NCBI GenBank assembly: GCA_016199665.1
Contig: JACQGG010000109.1
Span: 1-11,927, forward strand
Length of the DNA: 11,927 nt
Direction: 5' to 3'
Source of the DNA: Acidobacteriota bacterium
Lineage (GTDB): Bacteria; Acidobacteriota; UBA6911; JACQSX01
Shown here: piece by piece, positions 5,242 through 11,915 of the stretch
Position numbering within the stretch: the stretch's first letter is position 1
Layout: the number at the start of each line of letters is the position of its first letter
Notes under the pieces: generated by a model
Database searches by the model: none
What the model was told of the DNA's origin: nothing
The model's input: the letters and a program-made list of their open reading frames with translations, nothing else
Position numbers and translations under genes: made by a program

Positions 5242-7518
5242 TTGGTAAACAGCGTACGCCGGCTCTTCCCTCAAGACGGGTATTACGCCGCCGGGTTCCT
5301 GGGCCTGCTGCTGGCTGCTTCTGCCGTCGCATCGGGCGCCGCTGACAGCGCTGTTTCAGGTACCGTCACCGATCCCCGGGGGAAAATAGTCGCCCTAGCC
5401 AAAGTGCGGTTAATCCACCTGTCCGATTCGACCGTACAGGAAGGAAGCACGGATGCTCAAGGCAGATATGCCTTCGAGTCCCTGGAACCGGGCGACTATC
5501 TTCTTTCCGTCGATCTTTCCGGCTTTGCCTCTGTCAACCGGGAAATTGTCCTGATTCCCGGGCAGACGAATACGGTTGATCTGCAGTTCTCCAGGATAGC
5601 CGAACAAAACGAATCCGTGACCGTCGTGGCCGACGTCAGCCAGGCGAATATTTTCTCGCCGGACCCCGCGCAACGGGTATTTATCCGGCAGGAGACGCTG
5701 GACGCCAATCCGGGCCGTCCGGGAATGCCGATCTCAATTCCCGGCGCGCCGGTGGAATCTCCGGCAGGGGGGATCAAGCCTCCGCAATATTTTGTCCCCG
5801 GCGTCGCAGGCGATCATGGGGAGCCGATCGCGCAGTTCTTTCAAATCGGCCGATATTTGTTTCCGAACAACCTGCCCGCCAATGCCCATGGAAACGGGTA
5901 TGCCGATCCCAATATCCTCATTCCGATCGCCATCGAAAGCGTCCAGACCGACGGCGGGGCATTTAATGTGCTCGAGGGCAATAACTCAGTCCATGCCGCA
6001 ATGATCTTTGGATTGCGCGACAGGCTGGATCCGCTGGTGCGTTTGACGGCGGATTATCGGGACATGAATCTGGTCGCCGGTTGGAGCCCGGCGGATCCCG
6101 GAATCAAGGAGTGGATCGGCGTTGAAGCGTCGTTTGGAAACGGCTTTCTCGACCGCCTGGAACATCGGAAGCAATTCAAGGCGAACATCTCGCGCTCCCT
6201 TAGTCTGGAAAAGCATGATCTGGCGCTATACGGAATTGGGTACTCGGGATTCTCTTATCTGCCGGGGCTGTCTCCCATCAAGGCTCGCGTCCCCGGTGAC
6301 ACCTATGATTGGCGGCAAAAGGAAGAGGCCAGTTCCGGGATTGTGATCGCCACAGACCTCTGGCATCTGACCTCAACGCGCGAATTGCAGTTTTCCGGCT
6401 ACTTTCGAACCTACAGTCTGGACGTTCGGCCCAATTTCGGCGATGGCCTGATTCGGCAGAGTGAATTTCGCACCGCGACCGCCCAGAGCGTAGATTACTT
6501 AGAGCGATTGAGACCTGATCTCTCCCTGCTGGCGGGTTTCGAATTCCGGCGGGAAGCGCCTCGCAAGCTGAATCTGGACAGGTTCGATGAGACCGCCGGC
6601 ATCTTCCGACCGGCGACGAGCAACGACCTCACCCTTCATTTCTACAGTCCTTATGCGTCCCTGGATGGCGCGTTGACTCCCTATCTCCACTATAACGTCG
6701 GCCTGCGCCGGGATGAGGTCAGTTTCAACAACCGTGACCGCTTACAACCCGCCCAGTCATTTGACATTCACCAGGGCGTCAGTTCCCCAAAAGGTACGAT
6801 TTCATTGCTGCCGCCTGAATCCCTCTGGGTCCCCTCTGTGGCGCTCAGCTACGGCCATGCGTTCCATGTCAACGATCCCCGGATTGGCACAACCGCGCTA
6901 CGGGAGACCACGGCTGTGAGCAAGGCTCGCTCCTACCAGTTGGTGCTAAAGAAGAGTATTGCCAAGACAGACTTCAAGGCGACGCTGGCCCATGTCACTA
7001 CGGCCCAGCAACTGGCAAGAATCGACAACGACACCGGCCTGCAGCAGGATCAAGGCCCCGGCTTGGTGCGCTCCATGACGCTTTCGGCGCGGCGTTATTT
7101 CGCGTACGGCTCGCTGCAGGCCTCATTTGCCAGGGCCGACGCGCGCGACCGGATAAACGGGGAACCAACGCCCGAAGCCCCTCGATTGATCTGGGACGTG
7201 CTGGCGACGATCGACCGCCTCCCGTTTCGCCTGAAGGCGCGCGGTGAATACGAATATGCGGGACGCAAGCCTCTGGGGAATGGATTCAACGCAGTTCCGG
7301 TCAAGGAATTCCGCGGCGCGGTGCTTCGCTCGTTTGAGAACAATGGAATGGACATCGGCATCAATTTTCTCCTGACCCAAGGATATGCGGGACAAACCCT
7401 TGAAACACTGGCGCTTCCCGGAGAGAGCGGGCCGTTTGAGCGAATTGCTGGTTTTCCGCTGAAATCCTACGTGACAGTCTCGTGGACTTATCGGTTCGGA
7501 CGCGCGGGCCGACCATAG
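5242..7518 (+). CDS. TonB-dependent outer-membrane receptor 1 with carboxypeptidase-regulatory-like N-terminus
   Basis: A 758-residue outer-membrane protein. It has a signal peptide (about 1-33, hydrophobic GFLGLLLAASAVA), a carboxypeptidase-regulatory-like beta-sandwich (about 36-118; SGTVTDPRGKIVALAKVRL is its typical opening), a TonB-box-like ESVTVVAD (124-131), a plug-like segment (about 145-258) and a long alternating beta-strand barrel to the end. The plug is divergent: the usual RGxxxxxNxxxDGV motif is not clear, although FNVLEGNNSVHAAMIFGLRDRL corresponds to the end of a plug. The last strand reads SWTYRF, followed by a non-canonical GRAGRP tail. The start is TTG at 5242. It would carry a bulky or scarce ligand across the outer membrane using TonB energy. 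Divergence from a BlaI/M56-transporter operon suggests a metal or metal complex, but the substrate is not readable from sequence. Confidence 0.85.
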   Translation: MVNSVRRLFPQDGYYAAGFLGLLLAASAVASGAADSAVSGTVTDPRGKIVALAKVRLIHLSDSTVQEGSTDAQGRYAFESLEPGDYLLSVDLSGFASVNREIVLIPGQTNTVDLQFSRIAEQNESVTVVADVSQANIFSPDPAQRVFIRQETLDANPGRPGMPISIPGAPVESPAGGIKPPQYFVPGVAGDHGEPIAQFFQIGRYLFPNNLPANAHGNGYADPNILIPIAIESVQTDGGAFNVLEGNNSVHAAMIFGLRDRLDPLVRLTADYRDMNLVAGWSPADPGIKEWIGVEASFGNGFLDRLEHRKQFKANISRSLSLEKHDLALYGIGYSGFSYLPGLSPIKARVPGDTYDWRQKEEASSGIVIATDLWHLTSTRELQFSGYFRTYSLDVRPNFGDGLIRQSEFRTATAQSVDYLERLRPDLSLLAGFEFRREAPRKLNLDRFDETAGIFRPATSNDLTLHFYSPYASLDGALTPYLHYNVGLRRDEVSFNNRDRLQPAQSFDIHQGVSSPKGTISLLPPESLWVPSVALSYGHAFHVNDPRIGTTALRETTAVSKARSYQLVLKKSIAKTDFKATLAHVTTAQQLARIDNDTGLQQDQGPGLVRSMTLSARRYFAYGSLQASFARADARDRINGEPTPEAPRLIWDVLATIDRLPFRLKARGEYEYAGRKPLGNGFNAVPVKEFRGAVLRSFENNGMDIGINFLLTQGYAGQTLETLALPGESGPFERIAGFPLKSYVTVSWTYRFGRAGRP

Positions 7519-7563
7519 TGTAGCGCGTCCGAAATCGCTGGGTCTTGGCCCGGGTTCGTCAGA

Positions 7564-7643
7564 GAACCGCGAGCGTCAGCAAGTGGCGCGCCAACTCATT
7601 GAAATTCCGCGTCGTTAACGGTCGGGGTTCGGTGACGAACTTC
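7564..7643. repeat. Copy of the dispersed repeat seen at the left end, with an inverted partner
   Basis: Bases 7619-7643 match 17-41 at 24 of 25 positions and include the small palindrome GTTCGGTGACGAAC. The reverse-oriented GAACCGCGAGCGTCAG at 7564-7579 pairs imperfectly (12 of 16) with 7615-7630, so this copy can fold as a larger stem. It lies in the gap after receptor 1. Confidence 0.65.
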
Positions 7644-7646
7644 AGT

Positions 7647-7663
7647 GCTAGCCCTCGGCTAGC
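7647..7663. repeat. Strong 7-bp hairpin after receptor 1
   Basis: GCTAGCC (7647-7653), loop CTC, then GGCTAGC (7657-7663) form a perfect stem. There is no T-run after it, so a role as intrinsic terminator is doubtful. Just beyond, CGCATGGCATG occurs twice (7665-7675 and 7681-7691), an 11-bp direct repeat. Confidence 0.5.
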
Positions 7664-7722
7664 CCGCATGGCATGAGCATCGCATGGCATGTTCCCGGAC
7701 CCTGCCAGCAGTCAAAAATTCT

Positions 7723-7750
7723 CTGGCATCCAACAGATATTTGCTATAAT
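7723..7750 (+). promoter_or_regulatory. Extended -10 promoter for the small exported protein (and perhaps receptor 2)
   Basis: TATAAT (7745-7750) is a perfect -10 preceded by TGC, the extended -10 signature. CTGGCA (7723-7728) is a 4-of-6 -35 with a 16-bp spacer. The expected start site near 7757 leaves about 20 nt before the ATG at 7777. No copy of the CGTTGACAC-type operator is seen here, so this unit is not obviously under the same repressor. Confidence 0.65.
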
Positions 7751-7776
7751 CGGTGTGTCGGGCGTTGGGGAAGTAA

Positions 7777-8235
7777 ATGTTCACTCGCTATCTCATGAAA
7801 ACCGGCTGTGCCTGTGGGGTCGCGTTGATTATAATGACCTCGGCCGGCGCCCACAATGGCGCCCACAGTGTGGACGCTTCCGGCCCGCAACCTGCCAAGC
7901 GTTGCCTCTCTCTGGAGGGTTATCTCGCCGCAAGATCGGAGGGATCCAACAGACCACAGAGCGCTGCCGATATGCACCTCTCTTCGGAACACTCCCGTGT
8001 CGACCCGATGCAAGACGAGAAGGCTGCAGGAGAGTCCAATCAGCCGGAGTTATGCTGCGACCATGAGGGTCAGGCGGCCGCGATGATCAGCCTGCAGCGT
8101 GAGCTGTTTGCCCTGGAATCTTCTTTCCTGGTAGTGCGATGCGACCGGGGCGTATCCCTGTTTCTGCTGCAGAATCTTCAGGCGCATTCCGGTTACACCC
8201 TGTTGCCTTTCCATCCCCCTAGAGTCTCCGCGTAG
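7777..8235 (+). CDS. Small exported His/Cys-containing protein of unknown family
   Basis: I do not recognise the family. The 152-residue product starts with a signal peptide (MFTRYLMKTG, hydrophobic core about 10-22, likely cleavage after SAGA at 25). The mature part begins HNGAH and has seven His (26, 30, 67, 72, 96, 137, 146) and four Cys (43, 93, 94, 122), including a CCDH cluster (93-96), so periplasmic metal binding or a redox role is possible. The middle is hydrophilic and low in structure; residues 100-135 look helical. The ATG at 7777 has GGGGAA just upstream and a good promoter. It precedes receptor 2 on the same strand with a 154-bp gap. Small His/Cys proteins next to metal-linked TonB receptors are known in other phyla (for example DUF2946 genes near copper receptors), but I cannot assign this one to that family. 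Confidence 0.7.
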   Translation: MFTRYLMKTGCACGVALIIMTSAGAHNGAHSVDASGPQPAKRCLSLEGYLAARSEGSNRPQSAADMHLSSEHSRVDPMQDEKAAGESNQPELCCDHEGQAAAMISLQRELFALESSFLVVRCDRGVSLFLLQNLQAHSGYTLLPFHPPRVSA

Positions 8236-8376
8236 TCAGACGTAATTTTTGCCGCGTCGCGCCCGTATTGTGTTTATCGCCTGCCGCCTGAAAGCTCCCT
8301 GACAGAAGGGGACGGGCGGGAAGCGGGCGTGCAACAAACATTCTGTTTGCGGCGAGACGCTATTTACGGATTACGT

Positions 8377-8381
8377 GGAGG
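8377..8381 (+). promoter_or_regulatory. Ribosome binding site deciding the ATG start of receptor 2
   Basis: GGAGG is placed eight bases before the ATG at 8390. An in-frame GTG at 8375 overlaps this site and is therefore not the start. Confidence 0.75.
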
Positions 8382-8389
8382 CAACAACA

Positions 8390-10738
8390 ATGCGAAGATA
8401 TTTCATTCTACTGCTGTTTGGCGTTGCGCAGTTCCATCCAGGAACCGGCATCATTTCATCGCTGCGCGCCCAGGGAGAAGGGGCGCTCCATGGCCTGGTG
8501 GTCTCCCAGGCCGACAAAGCCCCTCTGGGCGAAGTCAAGATCAAACTGGAAGGCGCTGCACTTCCCGAATTGCTGCAAACCAGCACCGGCGAAGATGGCC
8601 ATTTCGGCTTTCAACAACTCCCGCCGGGTCTCTATTCCCTTGTGGCCGAGCACGAGGATTTCGCGGGCGAGACCCTCCAATTCACTTTGAGGCCGCGCGA
8701 AGTGCAAAACGTCACTTTGAGTCTCTCTCTGCGCGCCCTGACCACGACGGTGCAGATCACCGCCGACGTGGTATCCCTTCCCAGCATTCATTCGCCCAGC
8801 TCGACTGTGCTGGATGCGCCTCGCTTGGAGCGCCTTCCACTCAACCAGAGAAGCAACATTCCGGAAGTGATGGTCACCGCCGCTCCGGGCATGATTCGCG
8901 GCCACGATGATTTTGTCCATGTTCGCGGCCAGGAGATCGCGTTGAACACTTTTATCAACGGGATCTCCTTTTGGGAGAACCCCCACTCTCTGTTTTCCGG
9001 GGGCTTGAGCCCGGAGGTGATTCATTCGGCCAGCGTCATGACTGGAGGTTTTTCCGCCGAGTACGGCAATCGTTTTGGGGGGGTGCTGGATGTAGTCACC
9101 AAGTCGGGCTTCTCAATGGACCACCAGGGAGCGCTCGCCGTTGGGATGGGCTCTGCGCTCCGGCACAATCTGGGGGTTGAGTACGGAGGCCACACCCAGA
9201 AACTTGGCTACTATCTGTTCAGTTCGGGTTTTGAATCGGCGCGGTTTCTCAGCCCGCCTGATCCTCGTTCGATTCACAATACGGGCCGAGGCTCGCACAA
9301 TTTTTTCCAACTGGACGTCAACCTGGATTCCAAGAATACCTTGAGGCTGTTGCTGATGGGAGATGGAACCAATTTCGAGATTCCCAAGACGGCCCTGGAT
9401 GATCAGGCGCGTCCCGGCGCAACCGCCATTCAGCGCACCCGAGAAGAGACGTTGATCGCCGCCTGGGGTTACATTTTCTCGAAGGATGCTCTGCTCAACA
9501 CCTCTTTTTACCAGCGCTGGTCGCGCTCTTTACTGTTGCCCGAGGTTGACCCGCTTGCCGCCACGGCCCGCTCGGATCGAAGTTTGCTGACCGCCGGTCT
9601 TAAGAGTGACATGACGGCTTTTCTCGGCAGACACACCGTCAAAAGCGGGGTGGATCTGGTTCTGCTGCGGCCTGACGAGGCGCTCTTTTTTGATGCTGCG
9701 GGATATGTCCGGTTTACCCACCTGCTGCAGCTTCCTCATGTTCATCTGTCACAACCGATCCAGTTCGGCCGTGCCAAGAGCGGCGGGCAAATCAGCCTGT
9801 ATGTTCAGGATGCGGTCCGGTTAGGAGACCGGCTGACCCTGGATACCGGACTCCGCTTTGACCAGTACAGTCTGGCCACATCGGCTTTTCACTTCAGCCC
9901 TCGCGTTAATCTGGCCTATCGTTTTCCGCGGCAGGGAACTGTGCTGCATGCCTCCTACAATAATTTTTTTGTGCCGCCTGCGGTCGAGAACGTTCTTTTC
10001 GCCAGCTCGGGCCTGACCCGCCTTGTTCGGGAAATCGGCCGATCGCTGGGTCCGGTGCGTCCGGTCGTGGGAAACCAGTTTGAGTTGGGGGTCACACAGC
10101 CGCTCCGCTCGAAGATGACGCTGGGGCTGACCGGCTATTACCGAGTCAGCCGGGACCCGGTCCACACCAACCTCCTGCCCGATTCCCGTATTTACGCTTA
10201 CGCGAACTTCGAGCGCGAGAAGGCCTATGGGCTGGAGGTCAGGGTGGACCTGCCGAGAATTGAACGGCTGGGTCTGTCCGGCTATCTCAATTATGCCCTG
10301 GGCCGCGTCTATTTCTTTAACCCGGTGACCGGGGGATTCATCGTGGAAGCGCACCACGTTAGCGAGCCGGGTCGCTTTCTCGCGCCCATGGACCAAACCC
10401 ATACCCTCACCGGCGGCTTTACCTATCAGCATCACAAGAGCGGAGTGTGGGCGGGTTTGAGTCTTGAGTACGGAAGCGGCACTCCAACGGAAGCCGACGA
10501 GCACGAGGGCGCCGCCATGGGGATGCCGCTGCCGGACCGTGTTGCGGATCATTTCACTGCAAATCTCAGTCTGGGCGCAGACTTGTTCCGGAGGGGTGAG
10601 GGAAACCGGATCAGCTTACAGTTCAACGTCGAGAATCTGACGGATAATGTTTACAAGGTCGCCCAGGAAAGTGTCTTTTCCGCGAGCCAGTTTTCAATCC
10701 CGAGGCTCTTTTCCGGTTCTGCGAGGATTCATTTTTGA
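8390..10738 (+). CDS. TonB-dependent outer-membrane receptor 2 with carboxypeptidase-regulatory-like N-terminus
   Basis: A 782-residue receptor with every expected part. There is a signal peptide (1-28, ending SLRAQG), a carboxypeptidase-regulatory-like domain (about 30-112; TGEDGHFGFQQLPPGLYSL is diagnostic), a TonB-box-like TTTVQITAD (118-126), a canonical plug (about 145-240) with VHVRGQEIALNTFINGISF and GGFSAEYGNRFGGVLDVVTKSG, then a 22-strand-type barrel. It ends in the terminal Phe (RIHF) recognised by the BAM machinery. Histidines cluster in predicted loops: PHVHLS, EAHHVS, YQHHKS and a segment with DEHEG, MGM and DHF. That would suit a metal or metal-complex ligand, though it is only suggestive. 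It is probably transcribed with the small exported protein upstream. Unlike receptor 1, the plug is well conserved, so they are not simple duplicates. Confidence 0.92.
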   Translation: MRRYFILLLFGVAQFHPGTGIISSLRAQGEGALHGLVVSQADKAPLGEVKIKLEGAALPELLQTSTGEDGHFGFQQLPPGLYSLVAEHEDFAGETLQFTLRPREVQNVTLSLSLRALTTTVQITADVVSLPSIHSPSSTVLDAPRLERLPLNQRSNIPEVMVTAAPGMIRGHDDFVHVRGQEIALNTFINGISFWENPHSLFSGGLSPEVIHSASVMTGGFSAEYGNRFGGVLDVVTKSGFSMDHQGALAVGMGSALRHNLGVEYGGHTQKLGYYLFSSGFESARFLSPPDPRSIHNTGRGSHNFFQLDVNLDSKNTLRLLLMGDGTNFEIPKTALDDQARPGATAIQRTREETLIAAWGYIFSKDALLNTSFYQRWSRSLLLPEVDPLAATARSDRSLLTAGLKSDMTAFLGRHTVKSGVDLVLLRPDEALFFDAAGYVRFTHLLQLPHVHLSQPIQFGRAKSGGQISLYVQDAVRLGDRLTLDTGLRFDQYSLATSAFHFSPRVNLAYRFPRQGTVLHASYNNFFVPPAVENVLFASSGLTRLVREIGRSLGPVRPVVGNQFELGVTQPLRSKMTLGLTGYYRVSRDPVHTNLLPDSRIYAYANFEREKAYGLEVRVDLPRIERLGLSGYLNYALGRVYFFNPVTGGFIVEAHHVSEPGRFLAPMDQTHTLTGGFTYQHHKSGVWAGLSLEYGSGTPTEADEHEGAAMGMPLPDRVADHFTANLSLGADLFRRGEGNRISLQFNVENLTDNVYKVAQESVFSASQFSIPRLFSGSARIHF

Positions 10739-10740
10739 CG

Positions 10741-10914
10741 AATTGCCCCAACGGCGGTTCGGCAACCTTGCCAGGAGGAACGGCGGGGTTCACGGCCTCG
10801 AGTGCCTCGGTCCAGGCCATACCAACACTGTCAGACTGGGGGACAATTCTTCTGATGGTTGGCCTACTGAGCGCGGGGATGCTTCATTTGAGACGGAGAG
10901 CGACACTTTCCTAG
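10741..10914 (+). pseudogene. Orphan 3' end of an IPTL-CTERM surface-protein gene
   Basis: Frame 1 from 10741 to the TAG at 10912-10914 encodes 57 residues that end in a textbook IPTL-CTERM sorting signal: AIPTLSDWG, a hydrophobic helix (TILLMVGLLSAGMLHL) and then RRR. The part before it (NCPNGGSATLPGG...FTASSASVQ) looks like the Ser/Gly/Thr-rich tail of a secreted protein. There is no plausible start codon with a ribosome site and no signal peptide. Upstream the frame runs out of phase into the end of receptor 2, whose stop is at 10736-10738. The rest of the gene is therefore missing, most simply through a deletion or insertion with its breakpoint at the receptor stop. IPTL-CTERM proteins are thought to be processed by exosortase-like sorting systems at the cell envelope. 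Confidence 0.75.
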
Positions 10915-11027
10915 GCGAGCTACTTTCCGGTGCAAAAGGGCTTTCCGGTGACCCATAGCTGCGGTCTGCATATTGGGAAGCTGGAAATTTTCGATTATCC
11001 CGAGCCTCAATCTCGTCGCCAACGCCC
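10915..11027. other. Short gap before the toxin-antitoxin promoter
   Basis: Between the IPTL-CTERM remnant and the toxin promoter I see no coding signal. CTTTCCGGTG occurs twice (10922-10931 and 10940-10949), and nothing else stands out. Confidence 0.4.
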
Positions 11028-11057
11028 TTGACAACCCATACGCAAGTTGCGTATGAT
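11028..11057 (+). promoter_or_regulatory. Toxin-antitoxin promoter with a perfect 19-bp palindromic operator
   Basis: TTGACA (11028-11033) and TATGAT (11052-11057) are separated by 18 bp. CATACGCAA-G-TTGCGTATG (11037-11055) is a perfect 9+1+9 palindrome filling the spacer and overlapping the -10. It is the obvious binding site for the helix-turn-helix antitoxin encoded downstream, giving the autorepression usual for these operons. Transcription should begin near 11064, right at the GTG start. Confidence 0.8.
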
Positions 11058-11065
11058 TATAATTC

Positions 11066-11422
11066 GTGGAATTTATCGAGGCGCCGCTCTTTACGCGGCT
11101 GCTGCCGCACTGCCTGGGCGACGAGGACTTCAGGGCACTTCAGCAGTTTCTTGCCCGTGATCCTGAGTCTGGCGACATCATCCCCGGAACCGGCGGCTTT
11201 CGCAAACTGCGGTGGGCGGACCCGAGGAGGCGCAAGGGCAAACGTGGCGGCCTAAGAATGATCTACTACTACTTAGTCGCCGACAGCCAGATCTGGTTCA
11301 TGACGTTGTACGCCAAGGATGAAGTGGCAGACTTGAACCCGGATGAAAAGCACGCGCTTAAGGCGGCCATCGAAAAAGAGGCCCGACAGCGCGCACGGCG
11401 TCGGGGGACGCGGAGAAAGTAA
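11066..11422 (+). CDS. higB2: HigB2/RelE-type mRNA-interferase toxin
   Basis: A 118-residue RelE-superfamily toxin of the HigB2 branch, expected to cut ribosome-bound mRNA. The family landmarks are clear: MEFIEAPLFT at the start, DIIPGTGGFRKLRW (37-50), KGKRGGLRMIYYYL (57-70) and the core strand ending LYAKDE (81-86). The basic residues in the first two blocks form the active site in characterised HigB2 proteins. The GTG at 11066 is fixed by family alignment; it has no Shine-Dalgarno sequence and lies about 2 nt from the predicted transcription start, so the mRNA is probably leaderless. The C-terminus is unusually Arg-rich (RQRARRRGTRRK). Toxin precedes antitoxin with 3 bp between them, the higBA order. 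Confidence 0.9.
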   Translation: MEFIEAPLFTRLLPHCLGDEDFRALQQFLARDPESGDIIPGTGGFRKLRWADPRRRKGKRGGLRMIYYYLVADSQIWFMTLYAKDEVADLNPDEKHALKAAIEKEARQRARRRGTRRK

Positions 11423-11425
11423 ACA

Positions 11426-11782
11426 ATGGTCAAGAGCAAAAAAAGAAACAAGGCTCCGAAGAAGCGGAACCTATTTCGCGAGCTGATGTCCGGCGTTCAG
11501 GCGATGCGGGAGCATCGAGGGGGGCGTCTCACGCTGAAGACGCACGAGGTAGAACCCATCACGGTTCCATCGGTCGATCCGGACTTCGTTCGCGAGACGC
11601 GCGAAGCATTCCACATGTCACGCCAGGTCTTTGCGTTCAAGATTGGCGTCAATCCCAGGACGCTTGAGCGCTGGGAGCAAGGTCGGTCGAAGCCGAACGA
11701 GCAGGCGGCGGTGCTCATTTGGCTCGTCCGCAAATATCCGGACACGCTCGAACGGCTTGAGTCGTTGAGCGTGGGGCGTTAA
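11426..11782 (+). CDS. higA2: HigA2/NadS-type antitoxin with Xre-like helix-turn-helix
   Basis: A 118-residue antitoxin and autorepressor. The basic N-terminal part (1-40, with NLFRELMSGVQAMREHRGG at 15-33) is the toxin-binding arm found in this family. The helix-turn-helix domain covers about 51-110, with MSRQVFAFKIGVNPRTLERW (64-83) as the DNA-binding helices. It should neutralise the preceding toxin and bind the palindrome at 11037-11055. The ATG at 11426 follows the toxin stop by three bases; GGAG at 11412-11415 is a serviceable ribosome site inside the end of the toxin gene. The stop codon touches a perfect inverted repeat, which may act as a transcription end or mRNA-stabilising stem. 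Confidence 0.9.
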   Translation: MVKSKKRNKAPKKRNLFRELMSGVQAMREHRGGRLTLKTHEVEPITVPSVDPDFVRETREAFHMSRQVFAFKIGVNPRTLERWEQGRSKPNEQAAVLIWLVRKYPDTLERLESLSVGR

Positions 11783-11880
11783 ACATGGGGAACATGGGGA
11801 CGTCTCCCACTGTCCCCAGCTTTAGATTTCGCACGGGCATAATTGGGAAACGTGGGAGACGTCCCCATGTTCCCCATGTT
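11782..11880. repeat. Perfect 29-bp inverted repeat, REP-like
   Basis: Bases 11782-11810 are the exact reverse complement of 11852-11880, with a 41-bp spacer. The left arm begins on the last base of the antitoxin stop codon. Within each arm a shorter unit is doubled (ACATGGGG in the left, CCCCATGT in the right). GGGGACGTCTCCCAC-type units recall REP sequences that accompany REP-associated tyrosine transposases; none is in this window. It might also work as a terminator stem, though no T-run follows. Confidence 0.85.
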
Positions 11881-11915
11881 CCCCGGGAAACGTGGGAGAC
11901 GTCCCCATGTTCCCC
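11845..11915. repeat. 31-bp exact direct repeat, two copies with 40-bp period
   Basis: Bases 11845-11875 and 11885-11915 are identical (they start GGGAAACGTGGGAGACGTCC). The first copy overlaps the right arm of the inverted repeat, so the whole is an expanding array of one REP-like unit in two orientations. The window ends 12 bases later, so more copies may lie beyond. Confidence 0.85.

Noticed and set aside
8236..8389. Possible cobalamin or Ni/Co riboswitch upstream of receptor 2
   Set aside because: A leader before a metal-type TonB receptor invites this idea, but I find none of the conserved cobalamin-box or NiCo-aptamer blocks. Only a 6-bp stem (8335-8340 with 8344-8349) is visible.
8456..9025. 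189-codon minus-strand frame inside receptor 2
   Set aside because: Antisense to the conserved plug region of the receptor; no independent coding evidence.
11845..11915. CRISPR array
   Set aside because: Only two 31-bp copies with a 9-bp gap, plus an inverted copy nearby; no spacers of normal length and no cas genes.
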